Of a stretch of DNA of 64,000 nucleotides, positions 34,545 through 47,582 are shown piece after piece. The notes below the pieces were generated by a model that did not search any database, was not told the origin of the DNA, and was given only the letters and a program-made list of their open reading frames with translations. This DNA is from Paratinospora sagittata. Its lineage: Eukaryota > Streptophyta > Magnoliopsida > Ranunculales > Menispermaceae. Made by a program: the position numbers and the translations under genes. Within the stretch, counting starts at the first letter, position 1; every line of letters begins with the position of its first letter. Location of the stretch: NCBI GenBank assembly GCA_035771175.1, contig CM069599.1, forward strand, positions 32,335,562 through 32,399,561, written 5' to 3'.

Positions 34545-37225
34545 TCGAGAAGGAAGATGGCAGATTGATCGATGATGAAGGAGGTATTGTGGGGGAGATT
34601 GTTGATTTTTACAAAAAGTTGTTTGAGGCAAAAGGGCAACCTTCATGGGGCAGTGAAGGTCTTGACTGGAGCCCAATAACTATGGAGGAATGCCTCTCTT
34701 TAGAGAGGCCGTTCGAGGAAGAGGAAGTCAAGACTGCAGTCTTTAGTTGTGATGGAAGTAAAGCGCCAGGACCCGACGGTTTCACCATGGCTTTTTATCA
34801 AAAGGATGGAATGCCCTAAAGAATGATTTAATGAAGGTGATGAAGGACTTTTATGAGCAGGGTATCATTAATAAAAAAAACCAATGAAACCTACATTTGC
34901 CTTATTCCCAAGAAGGTCAATTCGGAAAAAGTCACTGATTTTCGTCCCATTAGCTTAATCACAAGCCTTTATAAGATCATTGCCAAAGTGTTGTCTAATA
35001 GGCTTCGAAGTGTTCTTGCAAACACTATTGGGTGCTCTCAATCTGCTTTTGTTCAAGATAGACAAATTCTGGATGCTGTTTTGATTGCTAACAAGGCGGT
35101 GGAGGACTATCGAGTTTCAAACCGGCTGGGAATCATATTCAAAGCAGATTTTGAAAAGGCGTATGATACAGTTGATTGAGATTTCTTGGACCACGTTATG
35201 CTCAACAAGGGTATGGGAGAAAGATGGAGAAGGTGGATCTATGGTTGTGTTAGCTTGGTAAACTACTCAGTCATCATGAACAGGAGACCAAGAGAGAAGT
35301 TCACAGCTAGTAGAGGATTGAGGCAAGGAGACCCATTGTCTCCTTTCCTTTTCATTTTAGTTGCTGATGTTTTAGGCAGATTGGTCCAAAAAGCCACTCA
35401 TTGTGACGTCTTTCGAGGCTTTTCTGTTGGTAGGAGTAAATTGGAGATCTCTCACCTTCAATATGCGGATGATACTTTGTTCCTACGTCATGGTGATGAA
35501 TCCAATGTTATGCGGATGACGGAGGTTCTTCATTGTTTTTGCAAGCTATCCGGTCTAAGGATTAATACGTCCAAGAGTCAAATAGTGGGCATTAACTCAG
35601 ATCAGACAATTATTGCCAATATTGCTACAAGGATTGGCTGTAGTGTCGGATCTTGGCCTCTCTCTTATCTTGGTCTCCCCTTGGGAGGCAATCCTCTGAA
35701 AGCTGATTTTTGGACCCGGTTGTTTCGGAGGTGGAAAAAAGAATTAGTAGTTGGAAGAGGGGCTTCTTGTCAAGAGGAGGGAGACTTGTGCTAATAAAGT
35801 CGGTTCTCATGGCCATGCCTAACTACTACATGTCATTGTTTAAAATCCCTTCTTCGGTGACCCACAAACTTGAAAGGTTGATGCGTTTCTTCTTTTGGAA
35901 AGGGGTGGATGATGGTAGAAGTTTTCATCTAGTAAGCTGGGACAAAGTTCAACAACCGACTGTGGATTGGAAATTGGCAATATCAAATCAAGAAATCAGG
36001 CCTTGGTTGCCAAATGGCTTTGGAGGTTCATGAAGGAGGGTGATGCATTACGGGCTCAAGTCATTCAAAGCAAGTATGGGTGTTCTATAGAGGGAAGACA
36101 ATCTGGTAGTGTGGCTCACGCTACATATAGAAGCCCATGCAAACACATTTCCAGCATTTACCCAATCTTCACGCCACGTATCACCCTCAAGGTTGGAAAT
36201 GGTCACTATATCCGCTTTTGGGAGGATCGATGGTGTGGAGATGAGCCCCTTGCCCATTCTTTCCCTCACTTATTCCGCCTCTTTAACTGTCCAAACACTC
36301 CTATTGCTCATTTTTTAGCCAATTCCCCTTCAATTTCTCTTGATCAACCTTCATGGAACCTAACTTTCCCTCGTAACCTCACAGCAAGAGAGGAAGCTGA
36401 GATTGGCCCTCTCTTATCTAGAATTAACCTGGTTCAGCTATCCTCTACTTCAAATGATACCTTCCTTTGGTCCCTTGATAACACCGGCTCCTATTCATGT
36501 AAGTCCATTTTCAATCATCTCATTGAGCCCTCATTTCCAACACCCACAACCTACTATCATCACATTTGGAGAGCTCCAATTCTACATAGAATTCGAGTGT
36601 TTGGATGGCTTGTGGCTCTCAATAGGCTGTGCACCCAAGATTTAGCGCAAAAGCGATTGTCCCATTTTTACCTATCACCGCATTGCTGCGTTCTTTGTTT
36701 TAAAGCTAATGAGACAGTGGATCATCTCTTCTTTAGATGTACTCTTGCTGGTCAGATCTGGAGAAAGTGGGAATTGCTCCTTTTTGGAAAGTTTAGTAAG
36801 CCGCAGTCATGTGAAAATTGCTTCGTGCCTAGCCATAATGCTGGTTTGAGTAGGAGACGCAAGGAGATAGGGAGCATTATCTCAGTTGCTGTTCTTTCAT
36901 CTCTCTGGAAAGACAGGAACAATAGGATTTTTCAAAACAAGATCAGTACAGTGGACGACATTTGGGAGGTCTCTATAACTTATGCTGCCACTTGGATTAG
37001 TTCTTCCAAGATAGGTGGTGCGTACTCATTCACAGACTGGTACAGGAGTTGGGATGCTTTGATGTAATTTCAGTCCACTAGCAGTTTTCTGTGTTATATT
37101 TTCTGCCATTTGTTGTTAGAATGTTTTCTCGCCTCTCCATGAGCATTGCTTATGCTCATGTCACTGTATTACTGTTTTAACATTAATACAATATTTTGTC
37201 TCTTCTCAAAAAAGAAAAGAAAATG
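34545..37225 (+). mobile_element. 5'-truncated LINE (L1-type) with reverse transcriptase
   Basis: ORF2 is present from the linker before RT to the poly(A) tail. Landmarks are KAPGPDGFTMAFYQ (34770), FRPISLITSLYKIIAKVLSNRL (34940), SAFVQDRQILDAVLIANK (35040), QGDPLSPFLFILVADVLG (35330) and the catalytic QYADDT (35459). The LINE tail WLWRFMKEGDALRAQV and CVLCFKANETVDHLFFRC zinc motif fall in 35967-37067. Breaks: a frameshift near 34810, TGA at about 35177 (VD*DF), and a frameshift near 35730. The 3' end reads ATATTTTGTCTCTTCTC then an A-rich tail at 37207-37223. The endonuclease part is missing. Confidence 0.9.
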
Positions 37226-40200
37226 GTAGACATACAATTGAGAGATGGAAAATGATACTTCATAATGTTTGATGATGCCTTCAGACAGATGTATGTTTGC
37301 CTTCTTAAAACCAGTTTTGTCAAAATAGATCCCTAAAAAGCTATACACCACACACATCTACACATCCAACCATGGGTAAGAAAATTCTACTGAAATTTTA
37401 ACAAAAAGTGATACTCACATTCTACAATTTCATGTCCATATTTCAATGATTCATGTCATTTTACTGAGCTAGTTGTAAATCCAAGCAAAGCATTGGAGCC
37501 ATCTCACTTCAGTGTAAATCATCATCAATAAAATCTGCTAGAAAAGCTTCATTTTCTGTTCTCTGTCATCCTCATTTTGATTTGAGTTGCTCCATTTTTA
37601 TCTGCTTCAAACTTAGATGGTTCAAATAATTTCTCTTCTTCTGTCTTCTTGAGCATTCGTTCATTGGAAATTTTATTTATTTTTTAACCTTCTTCAGTCC
37701 GACTCCATCAAATCCTCCTCAGCAGTAACTCGACAACTCCTACATATTAAACCACTTAATACAGTTATCATGGTCATGTAATCTGATTGGATAATGAATC
37801 CCCCTCTTAAACTGCTTTATTAGCTCTTTTATGTAATACAATACAATAGATTATTCAACTTCCTCTGTTCCTATCCTTTTCTCTATAAAGTTAAAAACAA
37901 ATTGTCTTTGTATTACCATCACTAATACAAAGTGCTTGAGAAAATGATAAAAATAAGCACAACTCACATGCCCAAATACAATCCTATTGCTTAATGAAAG
38001 TTGAGAATTTTGATTGGTAGCACCTTGAGATTATGAAATCATCTTTGAATGTTTACTTATTTTGTAGTGAATGTGAGCTGAAACACCTATTGGGTGATGA
38101 GCAAGACCATCTGTTTAGGCCCCAATTGGGCTGCTAAGTAGTTACAGCCTCCAGATTAATCAGTTCAGTTACTCAGGTTGGTTGATATTGGTCTGAGCCC
38201 ATAACTGCGTGCTCATTTCAGTAAATAGTTTCTGGCATTTGGACAGCTTTGGCCCAACAGTCTTAAAGCCCTGACTTTTGATTTAAGCATCAAAATTTGA
38301 CCCAATTGCAGGCCCCTGAAGCCATTTTGAGATATTTGAAGCTTAATAGCAAAGGAGGTCCTAATATACTATTGCTTGATTTGTTTGTTTGGTTTATTTA
38401 TTTTCCATTTGTTAGTTTTGTGGCTAGCATTTTTTTTTTTTCAATTTGTAACTAAATTGAAATTGAAAAAAAGGACAGCATGCAGCTGGGTGACAACAGA
38501 AAAATGATGGTGCGGAGGAATTGTTGTAATTGCTTGATATCGGAGAGGTCATTTTTTTATTATGAGGCTTTGACCAAAGCATTATAAATCAAAGTAATGT
38601 GAGAATAATATATTAAACGATCTATACACGAGTTTAAGAAATAAAGAAGGAAAAAAAATGGAGGACATGCATTGCACTTGGACTAAGATGCACACTTGAC
38701 ACTTGGTGTCTCGCTTGTATCCCTCCAGGACACCAAGGGCATGGCACACATGTATTTTATTTTCTTTTTCTTTTTCTTTTTTTTTCATCATTCCAATCCA
38801 AGTGAATCTTGACTATCCTCTTTTCCTTTTTTTGTACCTTCCATTTGCACCATCTCAGACCTTATTGTCCCACTTAGGTGGCATTTGGCAATCCCTCTCT
38901 TATTGGCTAAAGTCTATTCTAGGTAGAGGTTGTTGCACATAGACCATTTGTTGACCAAACATAGCCTCTGTTTCTTCTTAGATATATAGGTTTGACCTGT
39001 TAAGTAAAGAAGTGAATGATTTAAACTTTTTAACATTTTCCTTAGATGTTTAACCCTTACCGTTGTTAAAGGTTTATAGTTTTGGATGCATATCTAATAA
39101 GCTCTACTCCTTTAGACTTACCAAACAAAGTCCTTATTCTCATATGATTTCCTTTGTACTATTGCCTCTCATTCATCTTAGGATTCTTAACATCCTCATC
39201 ACACCTATTTTATGTACGTGTAATGTATTGTTGCTTAACGTTTCATGAACTTGCTCTTTGTAACATTGCTTCATCTTATGGTTATTTCTTTAAAATTCTC
39301 CTATAGTCTTAATGATGTTCACTCGCCCTCACAAGGCACACATCTCTTTCCTTCAGTCATCTTGATTTAATTCTATGAGCAAAATCTGTCTTCTTGTGGA
39401 TGATTGAGCCAAGCTATTGGGGTGTCTTGAACATCAACCTTGCTACCATCTTCATTGCCATCTTGAACAGTGACCCACTTTCCAGAGCTTTAGGTCTCAA
39501 GTTAGGTGGCGGGTTTGATCAGAATAGCACAACCTTCATCTTTCTGATCATAACATTGAGATCAGAAGGCTAATGGCATTGCTTGATATTTGTCATCATA
39601 GGCCATATCTGTCCCTTGAGTTTTCTCCAGCCCAAGAGATCCATGTCCATCTCATTGCCTATGTAACCATAATGTTTACTTTTCTATTGATACCTAAATC
39701 AAGCTTATGATCCAAAAAATAGTTGGAAAAATAGAAAGAAGTGACAACTAAGTACATCATTCAAAGAGAGTGGATTATGGTGGATTTTGAGTTGCAGCTA
39801 AATATGGTGGTTATTAAATTTGATAGGTTGCATTGATAATCATGAACTGTTGGTAAAAAAATTATTGATCTAATGAGTAGGATTGTCTAGTGAGAATGAA
39901 TTTTGGTTTCTTGCATCCGTCCTCAGCCTGTTCTGATGTTTGGAAATGATATTTATTTGCAGGTTCTCAATTTCATAAGTCTTACTTCACTGAGGATCAG
40001 TTTATACTTCTTCAAGAAGCTAAGCACTACTCCAGAATGAGTTCAAGAGATAAAGTATTCTGGTGAGAGTGGTGGTGAGTTTGATGCTTGTCCCATTCAA
40101 TCAAAACCAGAATCAAGTGAGTTGAAACCTGAGATAAAATGATTTGAAGTTGATATAGTGTGGGGTTGGAAACAAGACAGGGTTTTGGCTGCGCTGCATA

Positions 40201-40964
40201 TATCAGAGTGGTAATGGTTGTTCTTTCCACCATTGCTGAAAGCTGAAGCTATCAACACCAACACATCAAGACACGAAGTAGAAGCTGATACTTCATATGG
40301 CTAAAATAGTCAAGCTAAATCCATGAGCACTATTGTCTTCTGGATTGGAGCTTCTTCCTTTATCCTAACTTAAATTTGTGCAACCTAAAAGGCCATAGAT
40401 ATGTAGTTATCTATAAGACTAACTCATCGTTTGGTGGGCATTATGTATTACCACCTCAAGTGTCTTTTTCGTTTTTATTTTTTTAAGGTGGGAGGTGTTT
40501 GTATCAGGATCAAGATAATTTCTTTTCCAATTAAAGTTTTACTTTGCAAAAAACAAAAAAAACAAAAAACTCATCTATTAATTTACATTGACCTTGACCA
40601 TCTTTTTGGCTATTGTTGGGAATTTCGTCTTTGCTCTATACTAAACATCATGAGGCCTTGTATGACTTGGGACAACAACTGCTCCGAAATAATGTTTTCA
40701 AGACAATCTCTTTGGTGAATGTTCTGGCCAAAACACTGGTCAATTTCTGCCTTTTTTTTTAAAGTAGATTAGCCTATGAACTTTGTTAAACTTTGCTTTT
40801 CTAAGTGGTTTCCAATTTCTGCAGCTTTTACAAAACAGTGACAGAAAATCTGACATAATTTTCATTTTCCCTCGCATCCACAGCAATAGTGAGGCAGGTG
40901 CAGGTTGACATACATGCAGGTGCACCTTATATTGCACATTACAAGGTATTTTTTCCAGATCAAA
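37226..40964. other. Intergenic region, no gene recognised
   Basis: Only short open frames without known motifs on either strand. Poly-T/CT tracts occur at 38426-38442 and 38758-38787. A possible short LINE- or MITE-like debris zone is around 38580-38900. The 300 bp next to 40964 should hold the 3' UTR of the NIP gene. Confidence 0.5.
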
Positions 40965-43900
40965 TCACCTTCTGAGACTCCTCATTGTGGAGGGCTTATC
41001 TTCAGTATCAGTATTTTCCGGCAATTTGACCCCAGCATAAGCGCCGGCCCCACAAAGTGCACCGACAATAGGGGCGGTGAGATAGACCCAGATGGCCCTA
41101 TAGTTGTTTGCAGCTATGGCAGGACCCAAAGTTCTCACTGGATTCATGGAACCTCCACTTGTTTCCCTGCAATAACATCATTAAGGTGAGGACCAAGTTC
41201 CTGGAAATAACACCCTTTGTGAAAAAAGTCTATCCTATCAATTATGCCCAACCAAGAGCCATTCATGACTAGAGATAAGGTAGAATACAAGAACTTGATT
41301 CCTTTCCTTGCTCAAATTGGTTAGAGGAGGCCTTTTTCATTGATTGAATGAGACCAACATTACTGAAACAGGAATTATACTGCTTCACACATAGTAAAAG
41401 ACGAGAGCGATTTGCTACGAGACAATTCTTTAATAGTACTCTTTACCCGTGACATGTTGATGCGGGCGTGAGTAGATGCTCGTCACATCAGAAATGTGAT
41501 ATGATATATAGTTTTAATTTTAGTGGGTAGAAAATATAACCACTACAGGGTAAAGATCTAAAATTTCTGTGGAATGATTGTTTATGAAGAAAACTTTTTG
41601 GAACAGTAGGCAATTTGGGCATGTGACTGGTGGGAGATTTTGGCTGAATTTGTGTAGGTTTCATTTTAAAGCTTTAAGGACATAGAGATCTAAGTCACTC
41701 CAGTTAGGCCCAAAACGATTATGGCTAAAGTTCATCAACTAAAATATTGTTTCCAGAGCATTAAGCCTAGAAAGCTTTGAAATATACGTAGCAATGTTCC
41801 ATCCACGGTTGCTATTCTATAATTTCTACTACCCTTTTACCCTTTGCAACCAGCATCCGGGTCTTGACATTTCTTCTTCTTCCTTCCCTTTTTTCATATA
41901 AGATTTTTGAAATTTTATAAAATATGATGTCAGTATGGCATATATTTTTTAAATAGCTTAGAACCCCTTAGCATAGGTACAGAGTACAAGGGAGAGAACC
42001 TTTACAAATGATCCAAAACTCACTAGTCCTTTTGGACTATACTCTTGGTATTCATGTCTTTGGTCCTATTCTGTGAAATAAATGGAAATAATGTTGATAA
42101 CATACCCTGCAATTAGAATGTTGAGCATGACAGTTGCTCCAACTGCTATCCCTGCTAGCTCTCCCACCTGCATGGATCAACACCCAATAATGTTGATAAC
42201 ATACCTTGCAATTAGTATATATATAGAATCAAATGATTTAGATCTTTCTAAAAGGAAAAAAAGAAAGAAAAAAAAAAAAAAGAGGGAAAGAAAGAGAATT
42301 ATCCTAGGTAGTTCATGAAGAGGGAAGAACCAAAATGAAGATACTCACAGCTCTGGTATCAGTGGCCACTGCTGTAACTACAAACATGAGGTTGAAGCTG
42401 ATGATGAACTCCAGAGCAAAGGCTTGAGCATACCCAACAGAGGGAACGGTGACACCTCCTGACATGAATGGATGAAAAATCCCCTTGAGTGCAAAAGCTG
42501 CACAGATGGCCGCTAGCACCTGTGCTCCAATGTACATGGGCACCTTCAAAAAAAAAAAAAAAAAACTCTAAACATTAATTCCAGAACTTTCTAGAAAGAC
42601 CAACAGAAAAAATCATACACAGAACACAAAGTCTCTCTCATTAGATTTTGGTGGAAATTGCAAATTCAACCTGTTTCCAGGGGAAGTGCTTCAAAGCTGC
42701 AAAGGCAATGGTGACAGATGGGTTGAGATGAGCTCCTGATATATGACCTGTTGAAAGAATAACAACCATGACAGCTAGGCCAGAGGAAGTTGCAAGGCCA
42801 AGAAGTGTTTCTGAACCATGTGTCTTCTGGTTCACAATGCCTGTGGCTGTCCCTGCAAATATGAGTATCAGGGTGCCTATGAACTCAGCTCCCACCTGTC
42901 AAATACCACAAGCAGCCACAAGACAAAACCAAATGATAGAAACATGGTTAGTTCTAATTTTCCAAATTTTGAATCATATATCTGTGTTCAATCCAGGCTC
43001 CGTATATATATATATATATATATATATTAAAACTGAAGGAAGGTACAACAGAAAAGAGAGCACTAGAGGTTCTCAAAACAAGGGAAAACTACAAGGACCA
43101 AACACTGACAAGCACAAACAGAGGAGAAAAAGAAAAGAAAGGAAGGCAGCTCATCAAAGCAGCTGATAAAATGTTAATCTTATCCTTGTTAATTAATCAA
43201 CTATAATCTATTTATAAGTTCTTTTTTTTGTGTGTTTTTTTTTCTCAATATTGCACCATGTTTTTTTTTTTTTTTTTTTGAGAATAAACAATTAAGGTCC
43301 CTTAATCCGTTGGGGACCTGACTTGTCTTAACCCGTGAGGTGTTCAGGTACATGATGAATAAGTTGACGATCGACCCACTCCTTCACAACGATCCGACTA
43401 GTCCTCGACCAATTCCGCAAAAGATTTACTAAGGATGATAAAGCTGAAAATTACCGACTAACTAGCATGGCTTGAGAATCAAATCAGCAACCTCCAAGCC
43501 CCAAGGGCCAAAGTGACCCCAGAATCGAACTATCGAACCAACCCCGCGTTGGCCTAAATATTGTACCATTACGTGATAATAAAATCTATAGTCACGTTCA
43601 TCTATCTTTTTTTTAAAAAAAAAAATTATTTTCTTTGTAATTAATAGTCATTGATATTAGATTAAACCAACATAACCCATTTCTTTCTTCCTATTTTATT
43701 ATTATTAAATCTCTTTGGGCAGAAGTATTGTATATAAACTAGTTTTAGAAGAGAAAGTAAACCAAATGAAGAAATGTAAAGTATTATGGATTGGAGCAGA
43801 AAAAACATATCATGCATGTAATGAAAAACTTATCATGCATGTAATGATCTCATCACCTTCTTCACTAGAGGGACAGGAGGAGGCAAGGAGCAGGCTGCAG

Positions 43901-44090
43901 TGCCTAAATTCCCATCTTCCAAAGCCCAAGCTTCTACACTGAAACACCTACAGCTATTAAGAAGTGATCTTCTAGTAGTACCATTCCCACTTCTCTCAGA
44001 CTTGAATCCACCAAAGAGTGGAGCCCCAGGTGTGCCTGGAGTTGCAGGAGTTGAGGGAATTGAAGCCACATCTTGAGTAGAGTCTACCAT
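40965..44090 (-). CDS. NIP6;1: NIP aquaporin, group II boric-acid channel (NIP6;1/NIP5;1-like), complete, 5 exons
   Basis: Plasma-membrane major intrinsic protein; group II NIPs carry boric acid and other small neutral solutes. Exons (minus): 43857-44090, 42671-42895, 42349-42543, 42106-42167, 40965-41166. They total 918 nt and 305 aa, the same length as Arabidopsis NIP6;1 as I recall it. The N-terminus (ASIPSTPATPGTPGAPLFGGF) and C-terminus (MRSLRR) are typical of the group. Six membrane helices are expected. The two pore motifs are NPS (GHISGAHLNPSVTIAF) and NPV (GGSMNPVRTLGP). Predicted selectivity-filter residues are S (helix 2, ATSSGLAV), I (helix 5, LEFIISF), G and R. Arabidopsis group II NIPs have A-I-G-R, so the helix-2 Ser is unusual. 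The NPS motif resembles NIP5;1, while the N-terminus resembles NIP6;1. Intron 1 carries a retroposon and a TA repeat. Confidence 0.95.
43003..43027. repeat. (TA)n microsatellite in NIP intron 1
   Basis: About 12 TA units. Confidence 0.9.
43260..43556 (-). mobile_element. SINE-like retroposon in NIP intron 1
   Basis: A T-run at 43261-43280 on the plus strand is the poly(A) tail of a minus-strand insert. Flanking duplications are AATATTGCACCAT (43247-43259) and AATATTGTACCAT (43557-43569), 12 of 13. Near the 5' end on the minus strand, AGTTCGATTC resembles a pol III B box. An A box is less clear, so the SINE class is inferred. Confidence 0.75.
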
Positions 44091-44144
44091 AACTCCAAAA
44101 CAGATGGAACTAAGATTAAAAAGAAAAGAAGAAAAAAAGCCAAA

Positions 44145-44183
44145 TTAAGGACACAAATTAAGAGTGCCAAGTAAGAAAAGCAT
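44145..44183 (-). promoter_or_regulatory. Candidate upstream ORF of the NIP gene (12 codons)
   Basis: ATG at 44183 opens a 12-codon frame (MLFLLGTLNLCP) closed by TAA at 44145-44147, 54 bp before the main start. It would be transcribed if the TATA box at 44225-44231 is used. It is not the minimal AUG-UAA element known from Arabidopsis NIP5;1. Confidence 0.35.
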
Positions 44184-44224
44184 GCACTTCTTCTTTGTTT
44201 TTGTGATGTACATGAAAGTTGGGG

Positions 44225-44231
44225 TTTTATA
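44225..44231 (-). promoter_or_regulatory. Candidate TATA box of the NIP gene
   Basis: TATAAAA on the minus strand, about 135 bp upstream of the start codon, giving a 5' UTR of roughly 100 bp. A (CT)n tract (minus strand) lies 45-75 bp further upstream. Confidence 0.5.
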
Positions 44232-44272
44232 ATAGTTAGGTGTTGACTTGAGCATCTCTCAACAGGCAAAAA

Positions 44273-44274
<2 letters not shown>

Positions 44275-44302
<28 letters not shown>
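44275..44302. repeat. (GA)n tract upstream of the NIP gene
   Basis: Fourteen GA units on the plus strand, (CT)n in the gene's sense. Such pyrimidine tracts are frequent near plant core promoters. Confidence 0.85.
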
Positions 44303-44303
<1 letters not shown>

Positions 44304-47300
44304 GCAGAGTGAAATGGGAGAAGATGGTGGTGGGTAGTGGGGACAATGTTTTGAAAGGAATGGTTGAACATGAATCATGGTTTTTCATGTACCAGCCACT
44401 AAGTTTATGGCCTCTGCTGCCTTGCTTCAATAATTGATAAGGATACTGGTATCACTTCAAGAACTCTTTTCTTGATATGACACGGTGACTTGCATTTTAT
44501 ATGTGAATAACCTTCTTGCCAGCATAAAAATAAACTTCATGTAATAATCATTTATTATTATTATTATTTTAAGAAACATGGTATTCTGAGCACTTGCACT
44601 TGTCAAGATTTTGACACAGCAATTGGTAGAATTTATGAAAATTTTCCTATAAGATGGTTATACGGACATTTTCATAGTGGTCATGGTTTTGCTCCTTAAA
44701 AATAACATCCTTTGATATAAGGTAAGGCTTGCGTACAATAAATTCAAAGTGGTATGACCTTTTCCTGTGACCTTAAATAAGTGGGAGCTTCTTGCAATGA
44801 GATGTTTTTTAATGAGTTGATAATCCTTTGCATAAGTCTACACCCAATTATTTTTTGTCTTCCCTTTCAAAATAAATAAATAACACTCATATCTATTCCT
44901 GCCCTCAGCACTAGTCCCTTACCTATGTGTAGGTCATGAAAAGTCCCCAACTTGCTCTAGTTTTTATTTTTATATATTTAATTTCTTTTTTCTTTTTTCT
45001 AACTTATCAAACTTCTATTGCTGTATATATATTTTGTAGTAAATGTTCAATTACCAAAGATTTATTTCAGAGCTCCTAATTTACACAATATGTAAAGCTT
45101 ATAGTAAGTTAAAAATATAAATCTTCTGGTTCCTCACTTTTTGAAAATGTATAAGATTCTCTAGTTATTCCTTTCCTCTTACTTTTATTTTATTTTAGAA
45201 ATCTATTTTTGGTTCTTTCTTTGATGTTCTTTGGTGAGCTTCTGACTAGGATGGCTAGGATTGTGTCTTGGATTTTCAAAACTTTGGTTGCTCTTTTGAA
45301 AACTTCTTCTTTTTATTTTTTGAGAAAAAGAATTTTTTTTATTGATAATTTACTTTCCAAAGATTTCCCTTTTTAATGTCAAAAAAATAATGTAATGGGA
45401 CTTTCTCTGTGTTTGAAGAAAAACATTCTCTTTATATATATGCTCCCAAGCATGTTAATGGATAGAAACATGACTTTAAAGGCAATGGTCAATTTCTCCA
45501 TCTTTGTGGCCTCATCACTCATTCTTATAAGTGGCAGATACTATCATTCATTGATGCAATATTCACAAATTTATCTTGGAAATTTTTGAGGAATATGGGG
45601 ACCCAACAACAAATGGTTATGCCTACAGTAAAAAATATGGGACATTACAACAACCCATTAATCATCCTTTAGACATCATGCATATAACTTTATTATGTGG
45701 TCTTTGTATTTCTATCACAAATTTTTTAGGACTTCACCCAGCTGCAAAACTCATGATCCTAATCTTCTTAGTGCAGAGCTTTTTCATTAAGCTTCATCAT
45801 TAATAATGCAAGTTTTGAGAATGCATTCCTAATTAAGTTCAAAAGTAGTAGATAAAGTAAAGTTTAATATGAAATAACAATTTTTTTTTTCAAATAATTA
45901 ATTATTATTGTCAAGATAGTTCCATTTTTGGCACAATATTGATATGCATTTTATGTCAATTCTTATTTTACAACCATCGGGTAAATAGTTTTATTTGCTT
46001 TTTAAGTAGTGGTATAAGTTGCTCTAATTACGTAATGTGGTGCAATACAGATGATCGGGGGTCTATGCTAAAAGTGGTTGAGGGGTGGAGGTCTCAAGTT
46101 TGAAACTCGTGCCCACCTTAGTCGTGTCTACTTAGGGAGAGCCGCCCAATACCCCTATAGTGTACTCGAACGTGGATTAGTCTCGTCCTTAGGACGGGGA
46201 CACTACGTTAGAAACCATTGAAAAAAAAAAAGTTGCGCTAATTGAAGAGTAAATGAGAGAGAACTTATTAAGATGATTTGAGCACTTCAATAATGATCAT
46301 TTGACTAGTAGGAAAGGATATATAACTATTAACAGTAATGATAGAAGACGAGTAAAACTTAAAATGACATTGATATAGATAATTTTTTTTTTCAAAAATT
46401 ACTTATAATGTACTTTAATATTTAGTGATCCTTTGATAGAGCGTAACACAAAAAGTAGATTATGTAGCGGACTAACTTTTTCTCTCCTATTATAGATCAT
46501 AAAGTAATTCAACAGTGGTATTTTTTTTTTCGTTTTTGCTTACTTCTCAAATTTATTCCTTAATCCAGAAAAATTAGTCTCGCCCAAAGGGAATGAGGAC
46601 ACCACCTCTGGAGTGCCGGAAAACAGATAATCAAAAAAGAAAAAAAAAACAAGAATGTGATATTTTTTTACTTCTCAAATTTATCCATGCTACTACTATC
46701 ATCATCATTTAAATAGATCTTTTTATAAATATTTCTATTTACCTTCTAAAAAGATTCTCTTTCTAAAATAGTTATTTGATAAAAATTTGTATATATGGAT
46801 TCTTTTGAATGGTCCCTTTGTTGTTATTGTATCAAAGCAAAAAAGAGCATCATTTTCAAGGACTTCACTTAAAGTTAACATTGAAATGAAGTGACTTCAT
46901 TTTTTAATAAATGAAAGGAGGGTATCAAAGGAGGCTAAATAAATCTTCTAAAATATCATTATGTAATGGAGCCAAGAGGTTCTATACCAAAGCTATAACC
47001 TAATAAGGCATATGAGATAAAAATGGAATGAAAAGGAGAGGCATTGGTGGAGGATTTGAATCATAGACTTACCTTTTCCTAATTCAACTAGGCAAGGTGG
47101 AACAGAAATGAGAGGAGGAGACTTGACCAAAATTCACATGAACATGAGAATATGTTCTTCCTTTACATGTGCTTCCTCAACCAATTTTTAGCATCACGGA
47201 AATTAGAAAAATACCATAAACATGCTTCTCCAACAAGATAATGGAGTGCCCTTTTATTCAAAGATTTGACGTGTTTTTCATTTTGATCCATTAATGTATG

Positions 47301-47582
47301 ATAAGGAAGGAATGTGGATTGCTTAGAATTAATCACCCTCAATTGTTTGATATGAAGTACATTGGGCTCCACCAATTAGCTAGAGCTTTTTGTTGGTAAT
47401 AACTTTCCTATTCTAAATAACTCAACCTTTAGATTGTAAATATTATACAATGACAAAAAAAAATTACAAAAATTTAAATTAAGCAACATGTCAAATAAAA
47501 GTAATTTATTAGAGAATGTTTTTGAGTACAAATTGTAACAAAAGTGTTATTCTCATCCACAAACTTGTAAAAGCCTCTTGTT
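44303..47582. other. Intergenic region between the NIP and seipin genes
   Basis: Contains the NIP promoter and the SINE at 46030-46230. Two short frames at 45395-45803 (MLPSMLMDRNMTLKAMV..., ...NHPLDIMHITLLCGLC) have hydrophobic stretches but no family match that I recognise. Otherwise AT-rich without visible genes. Confidence 0.5.
46030..46230 (+). mobile_element. tRNA-derived SINE
   Basis: A box TGCTAAAAGTGG near 46057, B box AGTTTGAAACTCG near 46096, and an A-run at 46220-46230. The flanking duplications AGTTGCTCTAATT (46017-46029) and AGTTGCGCTAATT (46231-46243) match at 12 of 13 positions. The body (CGTCCTTAGGACGGGGAC) is unlike the SINE at 29413, so it is a different family or subfamily. 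Confidence 0.85.

Noticed and set aside
44084..44371. 95-codon minus-strand frame overlapping the NIP start
   Set aside because: It is mostly upstream of the candidate TATA box, includes the translated (CT)n repeat and resembles no protein; an mRNA starting near 44195 would not contain its start.
45395..45803. Two hydrophobic short frames as a possible gene
   Set aside because: They have no splice continuity, no recognisable motif and low-complexity hydrophobic composition in AT-rich DNA.
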